Shown here: positions 43,448-52,326 of the stretch, piece by piece
Numbering within the stretch: position 1 is the stretch's first letter
How the letters are laid out: each line of letters starts with the position of its first letter
Source of the DNA: Rathayibacter sp. SD072
Lineage (GTDB): Bacteria > Actinomycetota > Actinomycetes > Actinomycetales > Microbacteriaceae
Assembly (NCBI RefSeq): GCF_017355185.1
Contig: NZ_JADILJ010000003.1
Location: forward strand, 62,001 to 126,000
Direction of reading: 5' to 3'
Length of the DNA stretch: 64,000 nt
Translations under genes and position numbers: made by a program
Notes under the pieces: generated by a model
Told to the model about the DNA's origin: nothing
Database searches by the model: none
What the model saw: the letters and a program-made list of their open reading frames with translations, nothing else

Positions 43448-43693
43448 CGGACCACCAGCCGCACCTTCGCCCGTCACTGGGAGCGCGCATCGATCGGGCA
43501 CCACGCCACTGACCGGAAGACCATCTCCCACCCCGACGTCGGGACGATCACCCTTGACTGCGATGTGATGACCGTCCCCGGCTCTGACCTCAAGATCCTC
43601 GTGTACTCCGCCGCCGCCGGCAGTCCCGACGCCGATGCCCTCGCTTTCATCGGCATCACACGAGGCACGCACCCTCACGACCTCGCCCGATAG
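43445..43693 (+). pseudogene. C-terminal fragment of a MmyB-type XRE regulator
   Basis: About 82 codons. RTFARHWERASIGHHATDRK with HPDVGTITLDCDVMTVPGSD and LVYSAAAGSPDADALAF match the end of the MmyB-like ligand-binding domain of actinobacterial XRE regulators. The N-terminal HTH and most of the domain are missing, cut off at the duplication breakpoint. Only a relic. Confidence 0.78.
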
Positions 43694-43737
43694 AGCACGA
43701 CGGACGATCGGCGAAGCTCCCGCCTACTCTGAAACGT

Positions 43738-44511
43738 ATGGCGCAGAGTAAAGAAGAGCGAATGCAGGGGCTCGTCGAGATTCTGCAACGTGATGAGCAG
43801 GCAAGCGTGTCCGACCTCGCTTCAGTGCTCGCAGTGACAGAGATGACAATCCGTCGAGATCTCGAGGTGCTCGAGCGGGATGGTGTGCTCGAGCGCTTTC
43901 ATGGCGGGGCCCGGCTACTCGCTAGCAGCAGCTACGAGCCTCCGCTGATGCTCAGGGAGCGCATTCACGCGGAGGAGAAGCGAGCGCTCGCCCGCGCGAT
44001 CTCTGAGGTGATCGCCGACGGCGACGCGCTCGTCCTCGACGGCGGAACGACGGGAATCGCCATCGCGCGGGCTCTAGCGGGGCGACGTCTCACGGTGTGC
44101 CCGCTCTCGCTTCGGGTGGCATGGGAGTTCGAACAGTCGAACACGGTGACCCTCCGGATGCCGCCCGGAGTGGCGCGCGCCGGCGAACTGAGCCTGAGCG
44201 GGCCCGACACCATCGACTACCTGGGGCGGCACCACTTCGACCACTTCGTGATGACCGCGAGTGGCTTCTCGGTGCAGGCAGGGTTCACCGAGTGGAACTC
44301 GGACGACGCTGCAGTCAAGCGCGCCGCCCTCGCCGGCGCGAGGCGCACGACAGCTGCCGTGGATAGAAGCAAGTGGGGACGCACCGCGTTCGCGACGATC
44401 TGCGATCTCGACGAGCCGACCACCGTACTGGTCGCTGGCCTCGCGGACGGCACCGAACAGGACGCTCTGCGTCAGGCGATTCCCTCTCTTACCGAAGTCG
44501 GTCGAGGTTGA
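43738..44511 (+). CDS. DeoR-family transcriptional regulator
   Basis: 257-residue regulator. N-terminal HTH VSDLASVLAVTEMTIRRDLE, then the sugar-phosphate-sensing domain with LVLDGGTTGIAIARAL and FHGGARLL. DeoR repressors usually respond to phosphorylated sugars made by the operon they control. It lies 98 bp upstream of the APC permease in the same direction. A GCACAC/GTGTGC inverted repeat is in that gap. Confidence 0.92.
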   Translation: MAQSKEERMQGLVEILQRDEQASVSDLASVLAVTEMTIRRDLEVLERDGVLERFHGGARLLASSSYEPPLMLRERIHAEEKRALARAISEVIADGDALVLDGGTTGIAIARALAGRRLTVCPLSLRVAWEFEQSNTVTLRMPPGVARAGELSLSGPDTIDYLGRHHFDHFVMTASGFSVQAGFTEWNSDDAAVKRAALAGARRTTAAVDRSKWGRTAFATICDLDEPTTVLVAGLADGTEQDALRQAIPSLTEVGRG

Positions 44512-44543
44512 GTTAACACATCGGACACAAATGATGTTCGTTC

Positions 44544-44560
44544 GCACACGCTTTGTGTGC
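44544..44560. promoter_or_regulatory. Inverted repeat upstream of APC permease operon
   Basis: GCACAC (44544-44549) and GTGTGC (44555-44560) with a 5-bp spacer, 50 bp before the permease start. GACACAAATGATGTTCG just upstream adds a related half-site. Candidate DeoR operator. Confidence 0.55.
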
Positions 44561-44609
44561 TACTTTCGCTCCAACCTGGCACCGTTGCCCATCCTTGGAG
44601 ACGAACATC

Positions 44610-46109
44610 ATGACGTCGAGAACCGCTTCCGAATCACAGCCGCCCGTCACGATGGGCACCCAACTGAGCACGGGGACCCTCGGACTGGGTGGCGTCCTGA
44701 TGCAGGCGATCGCACAGATCTCCCCCACGCTCGGCATCTTCTACACGATCGCCTTCACCTCCTCGCAGGCGGGGATCACGGCTCCCTTGACCTACCTGGC
44801 AGCATTCGCGATCTGCTTGACCCTCGCGGCGCCGATGCTGGGCCTCGCCCGCCACCTCCCCTCAGCGGGAGGTCTTTACACCTACGTCTCCGCAGGCCTC
44901 GGCCCAAGGTCGGGCTTCCTCACCGGGTGGCTGTACGCAGTGACGGTGTCAGTGGTCCCGGCGGCTCTGGCCGCTTTCACCGGCTCGATCCTCGAGGACG
45001 AGCTGACCGTGAAGTACGGCATCGCGCTCCCGTGGTGGGTGTACGCGGTGGTCATCCTGCTCATCTGCTTCGCCTGCGCCTACCGGGGGATCGCGCTCTC
45101 GATCCGCTTTCTGGTCGTGATGACCTGCTTCGAGATCGCGGTCGGGCTCGGCCTCGCCGTCACGGGACTGTTCAACCCCGGCGCGGGCGGGGTCAACGTC
45201 TCCGGCTTCAATCCGGTGAACATCCCCGACTCCAGCGGATTCTTCCTCGCTGTCGTGCTGTCGATCTTCGCCTTCACCGGCTTCGAGAGTGCAGCCGCGG
45301 TGGGGGAGGAGTCGCGAGACCCCAAGCGGATCGTCCCGAAGGCGATCATCGGCTCGCTCGTGCTCATCGGCGTCTTCTATGTCGTGACCGCGTGGGGGCT
45401 TCAGATCGGCTGGGGTACCGACGACGTCGCCTCCATGGCGACATCACCCACCGCACCGGCGTTCGTCCTCGCCGACCGTCTCTGGAACGGCGGCTCGATC
45501 ATCGTCCTGATCGCTCTCGTCAACTCGGGCCTCGGAGTCTGCATCGCCTGCACCACCAGCGCCACCCGGACGCTCTACGGCATCGCCCGCACCGACGCCC
45601 TCCCCGCGTTCCTCACCACCACCACCGCGAAGTACCGCACCCCGATCGGAGCGGTCCTCCTGCAGTCGACCGTGGCAATCACCGTCTGCCTGGGAGCGGG
45701 TCTCGCGCTCGGCCCGATCAACCTCTTCAACCTGCTCGGAACCACCGGAACCTTCGCTTACATCCCGATCTTCATCCTGATGAACATCGCGGCATTCCGC
45801 TTCTTCCGCACCCGCGTCCCCTCAGAGTTCAGCCTCTGGGCCCACGGCATCGCCCCCGCGATCTCCACCATTGCGCTGATCGTCATCGGCTACAACAGCA
45901 TCGTCCCCCTCCCCGCCTTCCCGGTCCTCCTCGCCCCATTCGTGGCAGCGGCCTACATCCTCAGCGGCGTCGCCGTCCTCATCGGCCGCAACCTCCGGCC
46001 CGGGCGACGGGAGTGGATGACGCACGCCGGCGAGCTGCCTGACATCGACGCACCGCTCGCGCCCGCATTCTCCGACGCGCCGACCACCTCGAAAGGACAC
46101 GACGCATGA
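44610..46109 (+). CDS. APC-superfamily amino acid permease
   Basis: Inner-membrane amino acid or amine importer, 499 residues with 12 predicted membrane segments. The ATG at 44610 has GGAG nine bases upstream; upstream codons lack support. QISPTLGIFYTIAFTSSQAG and FAFTGFESAAAVGEESRDPK are typical of the amino acid-polyamine-organocation family. It opens an operon with GMC, SIS, ROK and HAD genes, so the substrate may be an amino-group-bearing sugar conjugate. Its stop overlaps the GMC start by 4 nt. Confidence 0.92.
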   Translation: MTSRTASESQPPVTMGTQLSTGTLGLGGVLMQAIAQISPTLGIFYTIAFTSSQAGITAPLTYLAAFAICLTLAAPMLGLARHLPSAGGLYTYVSAGLGPRSGFLTGWLYAVTVSVVPAALAAFTGSILEDELTVKYGIALPWWVYAVVILLICFACAYRGIALSIRFLVVMTCFEIAVGLGLAVTGLFNPGAGGVNVSGFNPVNIPDSSGFFLAVVLSIFAFTGFESAAAVGEESRDPKRIVPKAIIGSLVLIGVFYVVTAWGLQIGWGTDDVASMATSPTAPAFVLADRLWNGGSIIVLIALVNSGLGVCIACTTSATRTLYGIARTDALPAFLTTTTAKYRTPIGAVLLQSTVAITVCLGAGLALGPINLFNLLGTTGTFAYIPIFILMNIAAFRFFRTRVPSEFSLWAHGIAPAISTIALIVIGYNSIVPLPAFPVLLAPFVAAAYILSGVAVLIGRNLRPGRREWMTHAGELPDIDAPLAPAFSDAPTTSKGHDA

Positions 46110-47671
46110 CCGCCCTCACCCCCAGCCCTGAGGCCACTCCGCTGCCCGTTCCGGACCTGCCCTCTCACGTCGACGTCCTCGTCGTCGGCGGCGGTACCGG
46201 GGGCGCTGCCTTCGCCGCGGTGCTCGCCGCGCACAGCGACGAGCAGATCCTCCTCGTCGAAGCCGGCCCCGACTACGGGCCGGCGGTTGAGGGGAACTGG
46301 CCGGCGGACGTGCTCGATGCGCGGGCGATCCCGCTTTCCCACGACTACGACATCACCACCACCTCCACCGCCGGCGACACGGTCCTCGACTTACCCCGCG
46401 CTCGCGTCCTCGGCGGATGCTCGTCCCACAACGGATGCACCGCCTCCATCGGATCGATCGAGGACTACGACGGCTGGGCTTCAGCCGGCAATCCCGGCTG
46501 GGAGGGTGCCACGGTCCTGCCGCTGCTCGAATGGGCGCGCGACCGGTTCCAGGTGCGGCGCTACACCACCGCCGAACTGACCGAACCCCAGCAGGCGTTC
46601 GTCAACGCCGGTCTCGCGACGGGCCTTCCCTTCGCCGACGACCTCGACGACATCGCCGCCGGTATCGGCATCGGCCCCATGCCCGTCAACATCGTCGATG
46701 GAATCAGGTGGAACGCCGCGTTCGCGTTCCTCGACGCCGTCCGCGACCGCCCGAATCTGACGATCGCCGGACTCACCCCGGTCGAACGCATCGACATCCG
46801 CGACGGACGAGCGGTCGGAGCGTGGCTCACCACCGCCGACGGCACGCAGTACGTCACCGCGGACCGGGTGGTCGTTGCTGCCGGCGCATACCACTCGCCG
46901 GCGATCCTTCTGCGTTCCGGCGTCGGCGAATCCTCCGAGCTCGACGCACTCGGCATCCCCGTCGCCGCCGATCTACCCGGTGTCGGCAAGCACCTTCTGG
47001 ACCACCCGTGCATCGCCCTCGATTTCGCCGGCCGAGAGGGTCTCGTTGCGGATCTCGAGAAGCGGTCCTGGTTCCCGGACGAGCAGAGCCTCGGTCGCGC
47101 GAAGTCCTCCCTCTGCGACGACGGGCCCTACGACATCCACGTCTTCATGGTCGCCGGCAGCAACAGCGGCCACCCCGGACTTCCCCCGATCTCCCTCTAC
47201 GGCGGAGCCATGCGCGCCGTATCGGAGGGAACCGTCACGCTCAACGCAGACCTCGACGTCACACGACCCGTCGTCGATCACCGCTACGGCACCGACGAAG
47301 CAGGCCACGACCGCCAGGTCCTCTCCGAGGCCCTCGACCTCCTGAACGCCATGAGCGCGCAACCCGAACTCGCGAAGGTCCTCGGCGAGGCCGTGCCACG
47401 CCACCACGCTCCCCTGGAGGACATCGTCAACTACTGCCACCCCTCCGGCAGCTGCAAGATGGGCCCCTCCGACGACTCCACCTCGGTCGTCGACTCGACA
47501 GGCGCCGTGCACGGTATCCAGGGCCTCTACGTCGCCGACGCGTCGATCATGCCGGCGATCAGCCGAGGCAACATCAACCTCCCCACCGCCATGATCGGCG
47601 CCAACATCGCCGCCCAGATGCTCGGGATCACCCCCGACGCGGCAGCCACCGAAACCGCCCGCCAGGGCTGA
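46106..47671 (+). CDS. GMC-family FAD-dependent oxidoreductase
   Basis: Oxidises an alcohol group with FAD, 521 residues, no signal peptide. FAD-binding motif VLVVGGGTGGAAFAAVLAAH with the acidic partner LLVEAGPDYG. RVLGGCSSHNGC is the GMC signature 1 region. The C-terminal active-site block CHPSGSCKMGP and YVADASIMPAISRGNINLPT complete the family pattern. Coupled to the permease by 4 nt. Likely oxidises the sugar or alcohol part of the imported compound. Confidence 0.92.
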   Translation: MTALTPSPEATPLPVPDLPSHVDVLVVGGGTGGAAFAAVLAAHSDEQILLVEAGPDYGPAVEGNWPADVLDARAIPLSHDYDITTTSTAGDTVLDLPRARVLGGCSSHNGCTASIGSIEDYDGWASAGNPGWEGATVLPLLEWARDRFQVRRYTTAELTEPQQAFVNAGLATGLPFADDLDDIAAGIGIGPMPVNIVDGIRWNAAFAFLDAVRDRPNLTIAGLTPVERIDIRDGRAVGAWLTTADGTQYVTADRVVVAAGAYHSPAILLRSGVGESSELDALGIPVAADLPGVGKHLLDHPCIALDFAGREGLVADLEKRSWFPDEQSLGRAKSSLCDDGPYDIHVFMVAGSNSGHPGLPPISLYGGAMRAVSEGTVTLNADLDVTRPVVDHRYGTDEAGHDRQVLSEALDLLNAMSAQPELAKVLGEAVPRHHAPLEDIVNYCHPSGSCKMGPSDDSTSVVDSTGAVHGIQGLYVADASIMPAISRGNINLPTAMIGANIAAQMLGITPDAAATETARQG

Positions 47672-47682
47672 AGGAACACGAC

Positions 47683-48726
47683 ATGAACACGACCACCGAC
47701 GTCACTCCGTTCGAACTCGACATCGCCGATCAGCCCTCCGCACTCCGCGCGATCGCTGCGGCCGATATCGACCCCGCCCTCCTCGAGCTCAGCGGACGCG
47801 GCTGGACCCGCATCGTCTACACCGGCATGGGCAGCTCCCACTTCGCCGGGATCCCGAGCTGGCGCTCCCTCACCGCCGCAGGCCGCGCCTCCTGGGCCGT
47901 CGACACCGGACAGCTCCTGGACACCCTGGATCTCGTCACCCCCGACACTCTCGTCGTCGTCACCTCGCAGTCCGGAGCGAGCGGCGAGGTCACGGCGCTG
48001 CTTGAGCGCCGGGGCGCCAATTTCACCCCCGGTGCGGTCATCGGCATCACGGCCGACCCCGAGAGCCCCCTCGCGCGCGCCGCCGATGCCACGCTCCTGC
48101 TCCGCAGCGGCGACGAGGCCACCGTCAGCACCAAGAGCTACCTCAACACCCTCGTCGCACACGCCCTCCTCGTCGCCATCCTCACCGGCGAGGAGACCGA
48201 CCCGATCCGCTCCGAAGCCGAGCGCCTCGCCGACGTCGTCTCCGCGCTGATCGATTCCACGAACATCGGCTCGATCGCCTCCGCGACCCTGTCGGCGGAC
48301 CGCCCGCGGGTCGTCGCTGTCGGCCGGCGCGACGACGCCGCGACCGCCCTGTTCGCCGGCCTGATCACCAAGGAGTCGTCGAAGATCGCCATCGAAGGTC
48401 ACATCGGCGGTCAGTTCCGCCACGGCCCGTTCGAACTCGCCGGCCCGGGCCTCACCGCCTTCCTCTACGGCGCCACAGCGACGGACTCCGACCCGTCGAT
48501 CGCCCGGCTCGCTCAGGACCTCGTCGGCGTCGGCTCGCAGGTGGTGCTCGTCGGCGATCTCGAGATCGACGGCGCAATCACTCTCTCTGCCGCGTCGAAC
48601 TCGGCGCTCGAAAGCCTCGTCACCGGAGCTGTCGTCGCCGAGCTCCTCGCCGTCGGTCTCGCTCGCGAGAACGGCGTCATCCCCGGTGCGTTCGCGTTCG
48701 GCAGCAAGGTCACGACGGCGCTGTGA
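47683..48726 (+). CDS. SIS-domain sugar isomerase/deglycase-like protein
   Basis: Two tandem SIS domains, 347 residues, related to the isomerase half of GlmS, to AgaS and to FrlB deglycases. Phosphosugar-binding blocks are YTGMGSSHFAG and VTSQSGASGEV; GGQFRHGPFELAGPG corresponds to the GlmS catalytic loop. No glutaminase domain. The ATG at 47683 is 12 nt after the GMC stop. It probably deaminates or deglycates a sugar phosphate made by the ROK kinase next to it. Confidence 0.9.
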   Translation: MNTTTDVTPFELDIADQPSALRAIAAADIDPALLELSGRGWTRIVYTGMGSSHFAGIPSWRSLTAAGRASWAVDTGQLLDTLDLVTPDTLVVVTSQSGASGEVTALLERRGANFTPGAVIGITADPESPLARAADATLLLRSGDEATVSTKSYLNTLVAHALLVAILTGEETDPIRSEAERLADVVSALIDSTNIGSIASATLSADRPRVVAVGRRDDAATALFAGLITKESSKIAIEGHIGGQFRHGPFELAGPGLTAFLYGATATDSDPSIARLAQDLVGVGSQVVLVGDLEIDGAITLSAASNSALESLVTGAVVAELLAVGLARENGVIPGAFAFGSKVTTAL

Positions 48727-49616
48727 ACACAGAACCGATCATCGGCGTCGACATCGGAGGCACGGCGACCCGCATCGTCGTGACGCGCGACAACCACGTC
48801 CTCGCCGCCACCACCATCAGCACACCCCACCACGCCGACGGGGTCACCGCTCTCATCGAGGGCATCCGCGCAGCTCTCAGGACCGCCGCAGTGCAGACGG
48901 CTGATGCGCGGGGGATCGGGATCGGAGCGAGCGGTCCCGTCGACGCCGAGGGCATCATCCGCAATCCGGCGACGCTCCCGGCGCTCTCGGACATCCCCCT
49001 CGCTTCCCTACTCAGCGATGCGTTCGACACGACCTGCGTCATCGACAACGACGCCGTAACCGCGGCACTCGCGGAGTGGCGGGCGTCCCCGACCGTGGTT
49101 TCGTCGGGGCTGCTCATGGTGACACTCGGCACCGGGGTCGGAGTCGCAGTCATCCGTGAAGGGCGCCCCTTTCGGGGCGCGGACGGAGTCCATCCGGAGG
49201 GCGGTCACCTGACCATCCCTGGAGCCCCGGCGGTGTGCTATTGCGGTCGCGCGACCTGCCTGGAACAGGCAGGTTCCCGGACCGCACTGCAAGCATCCGC
49301 AAAGAAGGCGATCGGCAGCGAAGACCTCACCGCACTGAGCCGCTCCGCAGAACTCGGCGAACTGGCGGCGCAAGAAGTCTTTAACTACTACGGGACGCGA
49401 CTGGGCGACGGACTGATCGAGCTGTGCACCCAGCACCGACCCGGCCTCGTCGTCCTGGGGGGCTCCGCCAGCACTCACCTGCGCTGGTTCCGAAAGAGCC
49501 TCGAAGTCCGCCTCCACACCCTCACCGACACGACAATCCCCGACGTCCGAAGCAGCGACCTCGGCGACCTGGGCGGGGCCATCGGCGCAGCGCACCTCCT
49601 CGGAGCGACCTCGTGA
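48723..49616 (+). CDS. ROK-family sugar kinase
   Basis: 297 residues. ATP motif IGVDIGGTATRIVVTRDNHV, catalytic region ASGPVDAEG and IDNDAVTAALAEW, and the ROK zinc site with Cys residues in CYCGRATCLEQAGS. No HTH, so a kinase rather than a repressor. Overlaps the SIS gene by 4 nt and the HAD gene by 4 nt. Expected to phosphorylate a hexose or amino sugar derivative before the SIS step. Confidence 0.9.
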   Translation: MNTEPIIGVDIGGTATRIVVTRDNHVLAATTISTPHHADGVTALIEGIRAALRTAAVQTADARGIGIGASGPVDAEGIIRNPATLPALSDIPLASLLSDAFDTTCVIDNDAVTAALAEWRASPTVVSSGLLMVTLGTGVGVAVIREGRPFRGADGVHPEGGHLTIPGAPAVCYCGRATCLEQAGSRTALQASAKKAIGSEDLTALSRSAELGELAAQEVFNYYGTRLGDGLIELCTQHRPGLVVLGGSASTHLRWFRKSLEVRLHTLTDTTIPDVRSSDLGDLGGAIGAAHLLGATS

Positions 49617-50266
49617 GCGGGCGACTCGACAGCGTCCTCTGGGACATGGACGGCACTCTCATCGACTCGGAGCCCGCCTGGTTCGCAGCACAGACGCAGA
49701 TCGTCGGTCAGCACGGTGGAACCTGGAGCCGGGCGGACGCTCTCGCGCTGGTGGGATCGGACATGCCGCAGACCGTGGCTGCAATGCAAGCCGCCGGCAC
49801 CGACCTGACGGGCGACGAGATCGCGACGAGATTGACTCTCGCGGTCCGCGATGCTCTGGCGACATCTCTCGAATGGCGGCCAGGTGCCTTCGAGCTCGTG
49901 AGCGCCCTGGCCACGGTCGGGATACCGCAGGCGATCGTCACGACATCATCCCGAGCCGTAACAGGGGTCGTCGTCGACGCCCTCCCTGCCGCGACGATCC
50001 GGCTCACTGTGACTGGCGACGACGTCACCAGGGGTAAGCCCGACCCCGAGCCGTACCTTCTGGCCGCAGCTCTGCTGGGCTGCGACATCATCCGCTGCGC
50101 AGTCATCGAGGACTCCCTTATCGGCCTCACCGCCGGAGCCGCGTCCGGAGCGAAGGTCGTCGGGGTTCCGCACGACCTCGAATTGCCGACCTCGCCCCAG
50201 TGGACGCTGTGGTCGACCCTCGCGGGCAAGACTCCTCGGGACCTCGAGGGTCTTATGTCGGGCTGA
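49613..50266 (+). CDS. HAD-family phosphatase (beta-PGM/phosphatase-like)
   Basis: 217 residues. Motif I LWDMDGTLIDSE with the nucleophile Asp; motif II VTTSS; GKPDPEPYLLAA and CAVIEDSLIGLTAG are motifs III and IV. Starts at a GTG at 49613 inside the ROK stop. Likely a sugar phosphate phosphatase or mutase of the same pathway. Confidence 0.9.
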   Translation: MSGRLDSVLWDMDGTLIDSEPAWFAAQTQIVGQHGGTWSRADALALVGSDMPQTVAAMQAAGTDLTGDEIATRLTLAVRDALATSLEWRPGAFELVSALATVGIPQAIVTTSSRAVTGVVVDALPAATIRLTVTGDDVTRGKPDPEPYLLAAALLGCDIIRCAVIEDSLIGLTAGAASGAKVVGVPHDLELPTSPQWTLWSTLAGKTPRDLEGLMSG

Positions 50267-50311
50267 CAGCCGTCCGGCCAGCCCACATTTGAACTAGCTC
50301 GAGGAGAACCC

Positions 50312-50968
50312 ATGACTGTTCGCAATGTCCTGTGCTTTGGGGACTCGCTCACCTGGGGGTGGGTACCGCAACCGCACGCCGTGCCGACCACACGATACGC
50401 CCCTGAGGAACGATGGACCGGCGTACTGGCCCGCACACTCGGCAGCGACTACCGCGTTCTTGAAGAAGGGCTGAGCGGCCGCACCACCAACGTCGACGAC
50501 CCGACCGATGACCGCCTCAACGGCGCGCGAGCGCTCCCCGGGCTTCTCGCATCCCATCAGCCGCTCGATCTGGTCATCATCATGCTCGGCACGAATGACG
50601 CCAAGACCCACTTCAACCGGTCGGTGTTCGACATAGCCGAAGGCATGTCAGTCCTCCTGGGGCAGATCGCTGCAGCAGCCGACACCAACGGCGCCAGCTA
50701 CCCGGCGCCGAACGCCCTCGTGGTCGCACCGCCTCCACTGGCAGCCATCCCGAACGCATGGTTCGCCCGCGTCTTCGACGGAGCGCATGAGAAGACCGCA
50801 ATCTTGGCCGACGCATACCAGGATCTCGCGTCCTTCGCTGGAGTCGGATTCATGGATGCAGGAGAAGCGATGTCGACACAGGGAATCGACGGCATCCACT
50901 TCAGCACAGCCAACAACGTTGCACTGGGTAGCGCCATCGCAGAGCTTGTCCCCAGGTACTGCAACTAG
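50312..50968 (+). CDS. SGNH/GDSL hydrolase
   Basis: Cytoplasmic esterase-like hydrolase, 218 residues. Block I LCFGDSLTWGW with the nucleophile Ser, block III GTNDAK, block V DGIHFS with Asp and His. GAGGAG lies just before the ATG at 50312. 45 nt after the HAD gene, so probably the last gene of the operon. May remove acyl groups from the substrate. Confidence 0.9.
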   Translation: MTVRNVLCFGDSLTWGWVPQPHAVPTTRYAPEERWTGVLARTLGSDYRVLEEGLSGRTTNVDDPTDDRLNGARALPGLLASHQPLDLVIIMLGTNDAKTHFNRSVFDIAEGMSVLLGQIAAAADTNGASYPAPNALVVAPPPLAAIPNAWFARVFDGAHEKTAILADAYQDLASFAGVGFMDAGEAMSTQGIDGIHFSTANNVALGSAIAELVPRYCN

Positions 50969-51189
50969 TACCTCGCCTTCGAAGCTGCTCCGGTCGCGAA
51001 GGTCAGCTCAGTGGGCGCTCCATCGACAGCGGAGGACGAGGCGGTGTTGCGAGCAGGAACCTGCATGCAAGCGGCGGTCCAACGCCAAGCCTCCGCGCCA
51101 TCGACCGCTAACAAACACACTGACATAATATTGATTATCGGAGCTTTTCTCAGCTTACAAGGTGGCGCTGGTTTCACTGCCGTGAGGCT

Positions 51190-52326
51190 ATGGTGGTAAA
51201 TATGAGGCGCCGTGGGGATCAGGTTTACCAAGAGGATCTCGAACAGTCGGTGATCGACTTAGTCAGGGTCGGTGCCGGCGGGCACGCCGCAGGTGTTCGG
51301 CAACTTGCGGGTCGACTCGTCCGCACAGTCCCCACCGGCGTGTCCGATGCGGAAGCGTTTCGGGCGGCAGTGCACGATGCGTTGTCGACGGCACAGCCCG
51401 CACACGGTCTCCGGTTCGACAGTGGAGCGATTCCCGCGGACGCAGAGGGATTTCATCTGCTCGCCGACGTGGATGCGCTTCCCGACGGAGATCGACTTAT
51501 CGTCAACACGCGGGTGACTGCGGAATTGCACGAGCTCGTCGCCGAACGGCAGCGCGCGGATGAGCTAGCCAGGCTGGCCATTCCGCTCAGCCGTACCGTT
51601 CTACTCTCCGGTCCGCCTGGCGTAGGGAAGACGCTGGCGAGTCGCTGGCTGGCGCAACAGCTTAATTTGCCCTTAGTAAGCCTGGACCTCGCCTCCGTGG
51701 TCTCCAGCTACCTTGGCAGCTCTGGCCGAAATATCCGAGCGGTGCTCGACTATGCCAAGTCAGGGCCGTGCGTGCTCCTGCTCGATGAATTTGATGCCGT
51801 CGCTAAACGCCGTGATGATGACAGCGACATCGGCGAGTTGAAACGCATCGTCAACGTCATCCTCGTCGAGCTCGATCGGTGGCCGGAGACGAGTTTGCTG
51901 GTTGCTGCGACGAACCACCCGCAACTGCTGGATGCGGCGATCGATCGACGCTTCGATCGTGTCATTGAGTTTCCGCTGCCGGATCAGGAGGAGCGACGCG
52001 CCCTGCTCGAGCAAGCGAACAGCGGTGGCGGCGTCAGCAACGAGACGATCGAGCTGACCGCCGCCTTGTGGGAAGGAGCCAGCCAGGCAGTAATACTGCG
52101 ATTTTGGGACGGCTGCCGGCGGAAAGCGGTTCTCCATGACACCCCCCTTGATGAAGCAATCACAGCCGAATGTGTGACACAGTTCCCGACATCAGCGCTG
52201 CGCGGCCAGGTGTGGCGGCACGCGCATGAACGATTCGGTATGTCGAACCGGCGAATTGCTGGGCTTGCCGGGTTGAGCCATCCGACGGTGGCGGCAGGGA
52301 TACGGCACGCGGGGGAAACGCGATGA
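51190..52326 (+). CDS. AAA+ ATPase partnered with S8 protease
   Basis: 378 residues. Walker A GPPGVGKT at 141-148, Walker B LLLDEFDA with Asp199-Glu200, sensor 1 ATNHP, arginine-finger region DRRFDRVIEF. An N-terminal helical part (1-130) and a C-terminal HTH-like stretch (GMSNRRIAGLAGLSHPTVAA) are outside the ATPase core. Starts at ATG 51190 or 51202. The stop overlaps the protease start by 4 nt, so the pair is made together. The ATPase may remodel or unfold substrates for the protease or gate its activation. First gene of the eight-gene island operon; upstream DNA at 51110-51150 is AT-rich. Confidence 0.88.
   Translation: MVVNMRRRGDQVYQEDLEQSVIDLVRVGAGGHAAGVRQLAGRLVRTVPTGVSDAEAFRAAVHDALSTAQPAHGLRFDSGAIPADAEGFHLLADVDALPDGDRLIVNTRVTAELHELVAERQRADELARLAIPLSRTVLLSGPPGVGKTLASRWLAQQLNLPLVSLDLASVVSSYLGSSGRNIRAVLDYAKSGPCVLLLDEFDAVAKRRDDDSDIGELKRIVNVILVELDRWPETSLLVAATNHPQLLDAAIDRRFDRVIEFPLPDQEERRALLEQANSGGGVSNETIELTAALWEGASQAVILRFWDGCRRKAVLHDTPLDEAITAECVTQFPTSALRGQVWRHAHERFGMSNRRIAGLAGLSHPTVAAGIRHAGETR

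Noticed and set aside
46417-48726. A 769-residue protein ending as the SIS protein
   Set aside because: The first half is an out-of-frame reading of the GMC gene; the SIS family pattern begins at the ATG at 47683.
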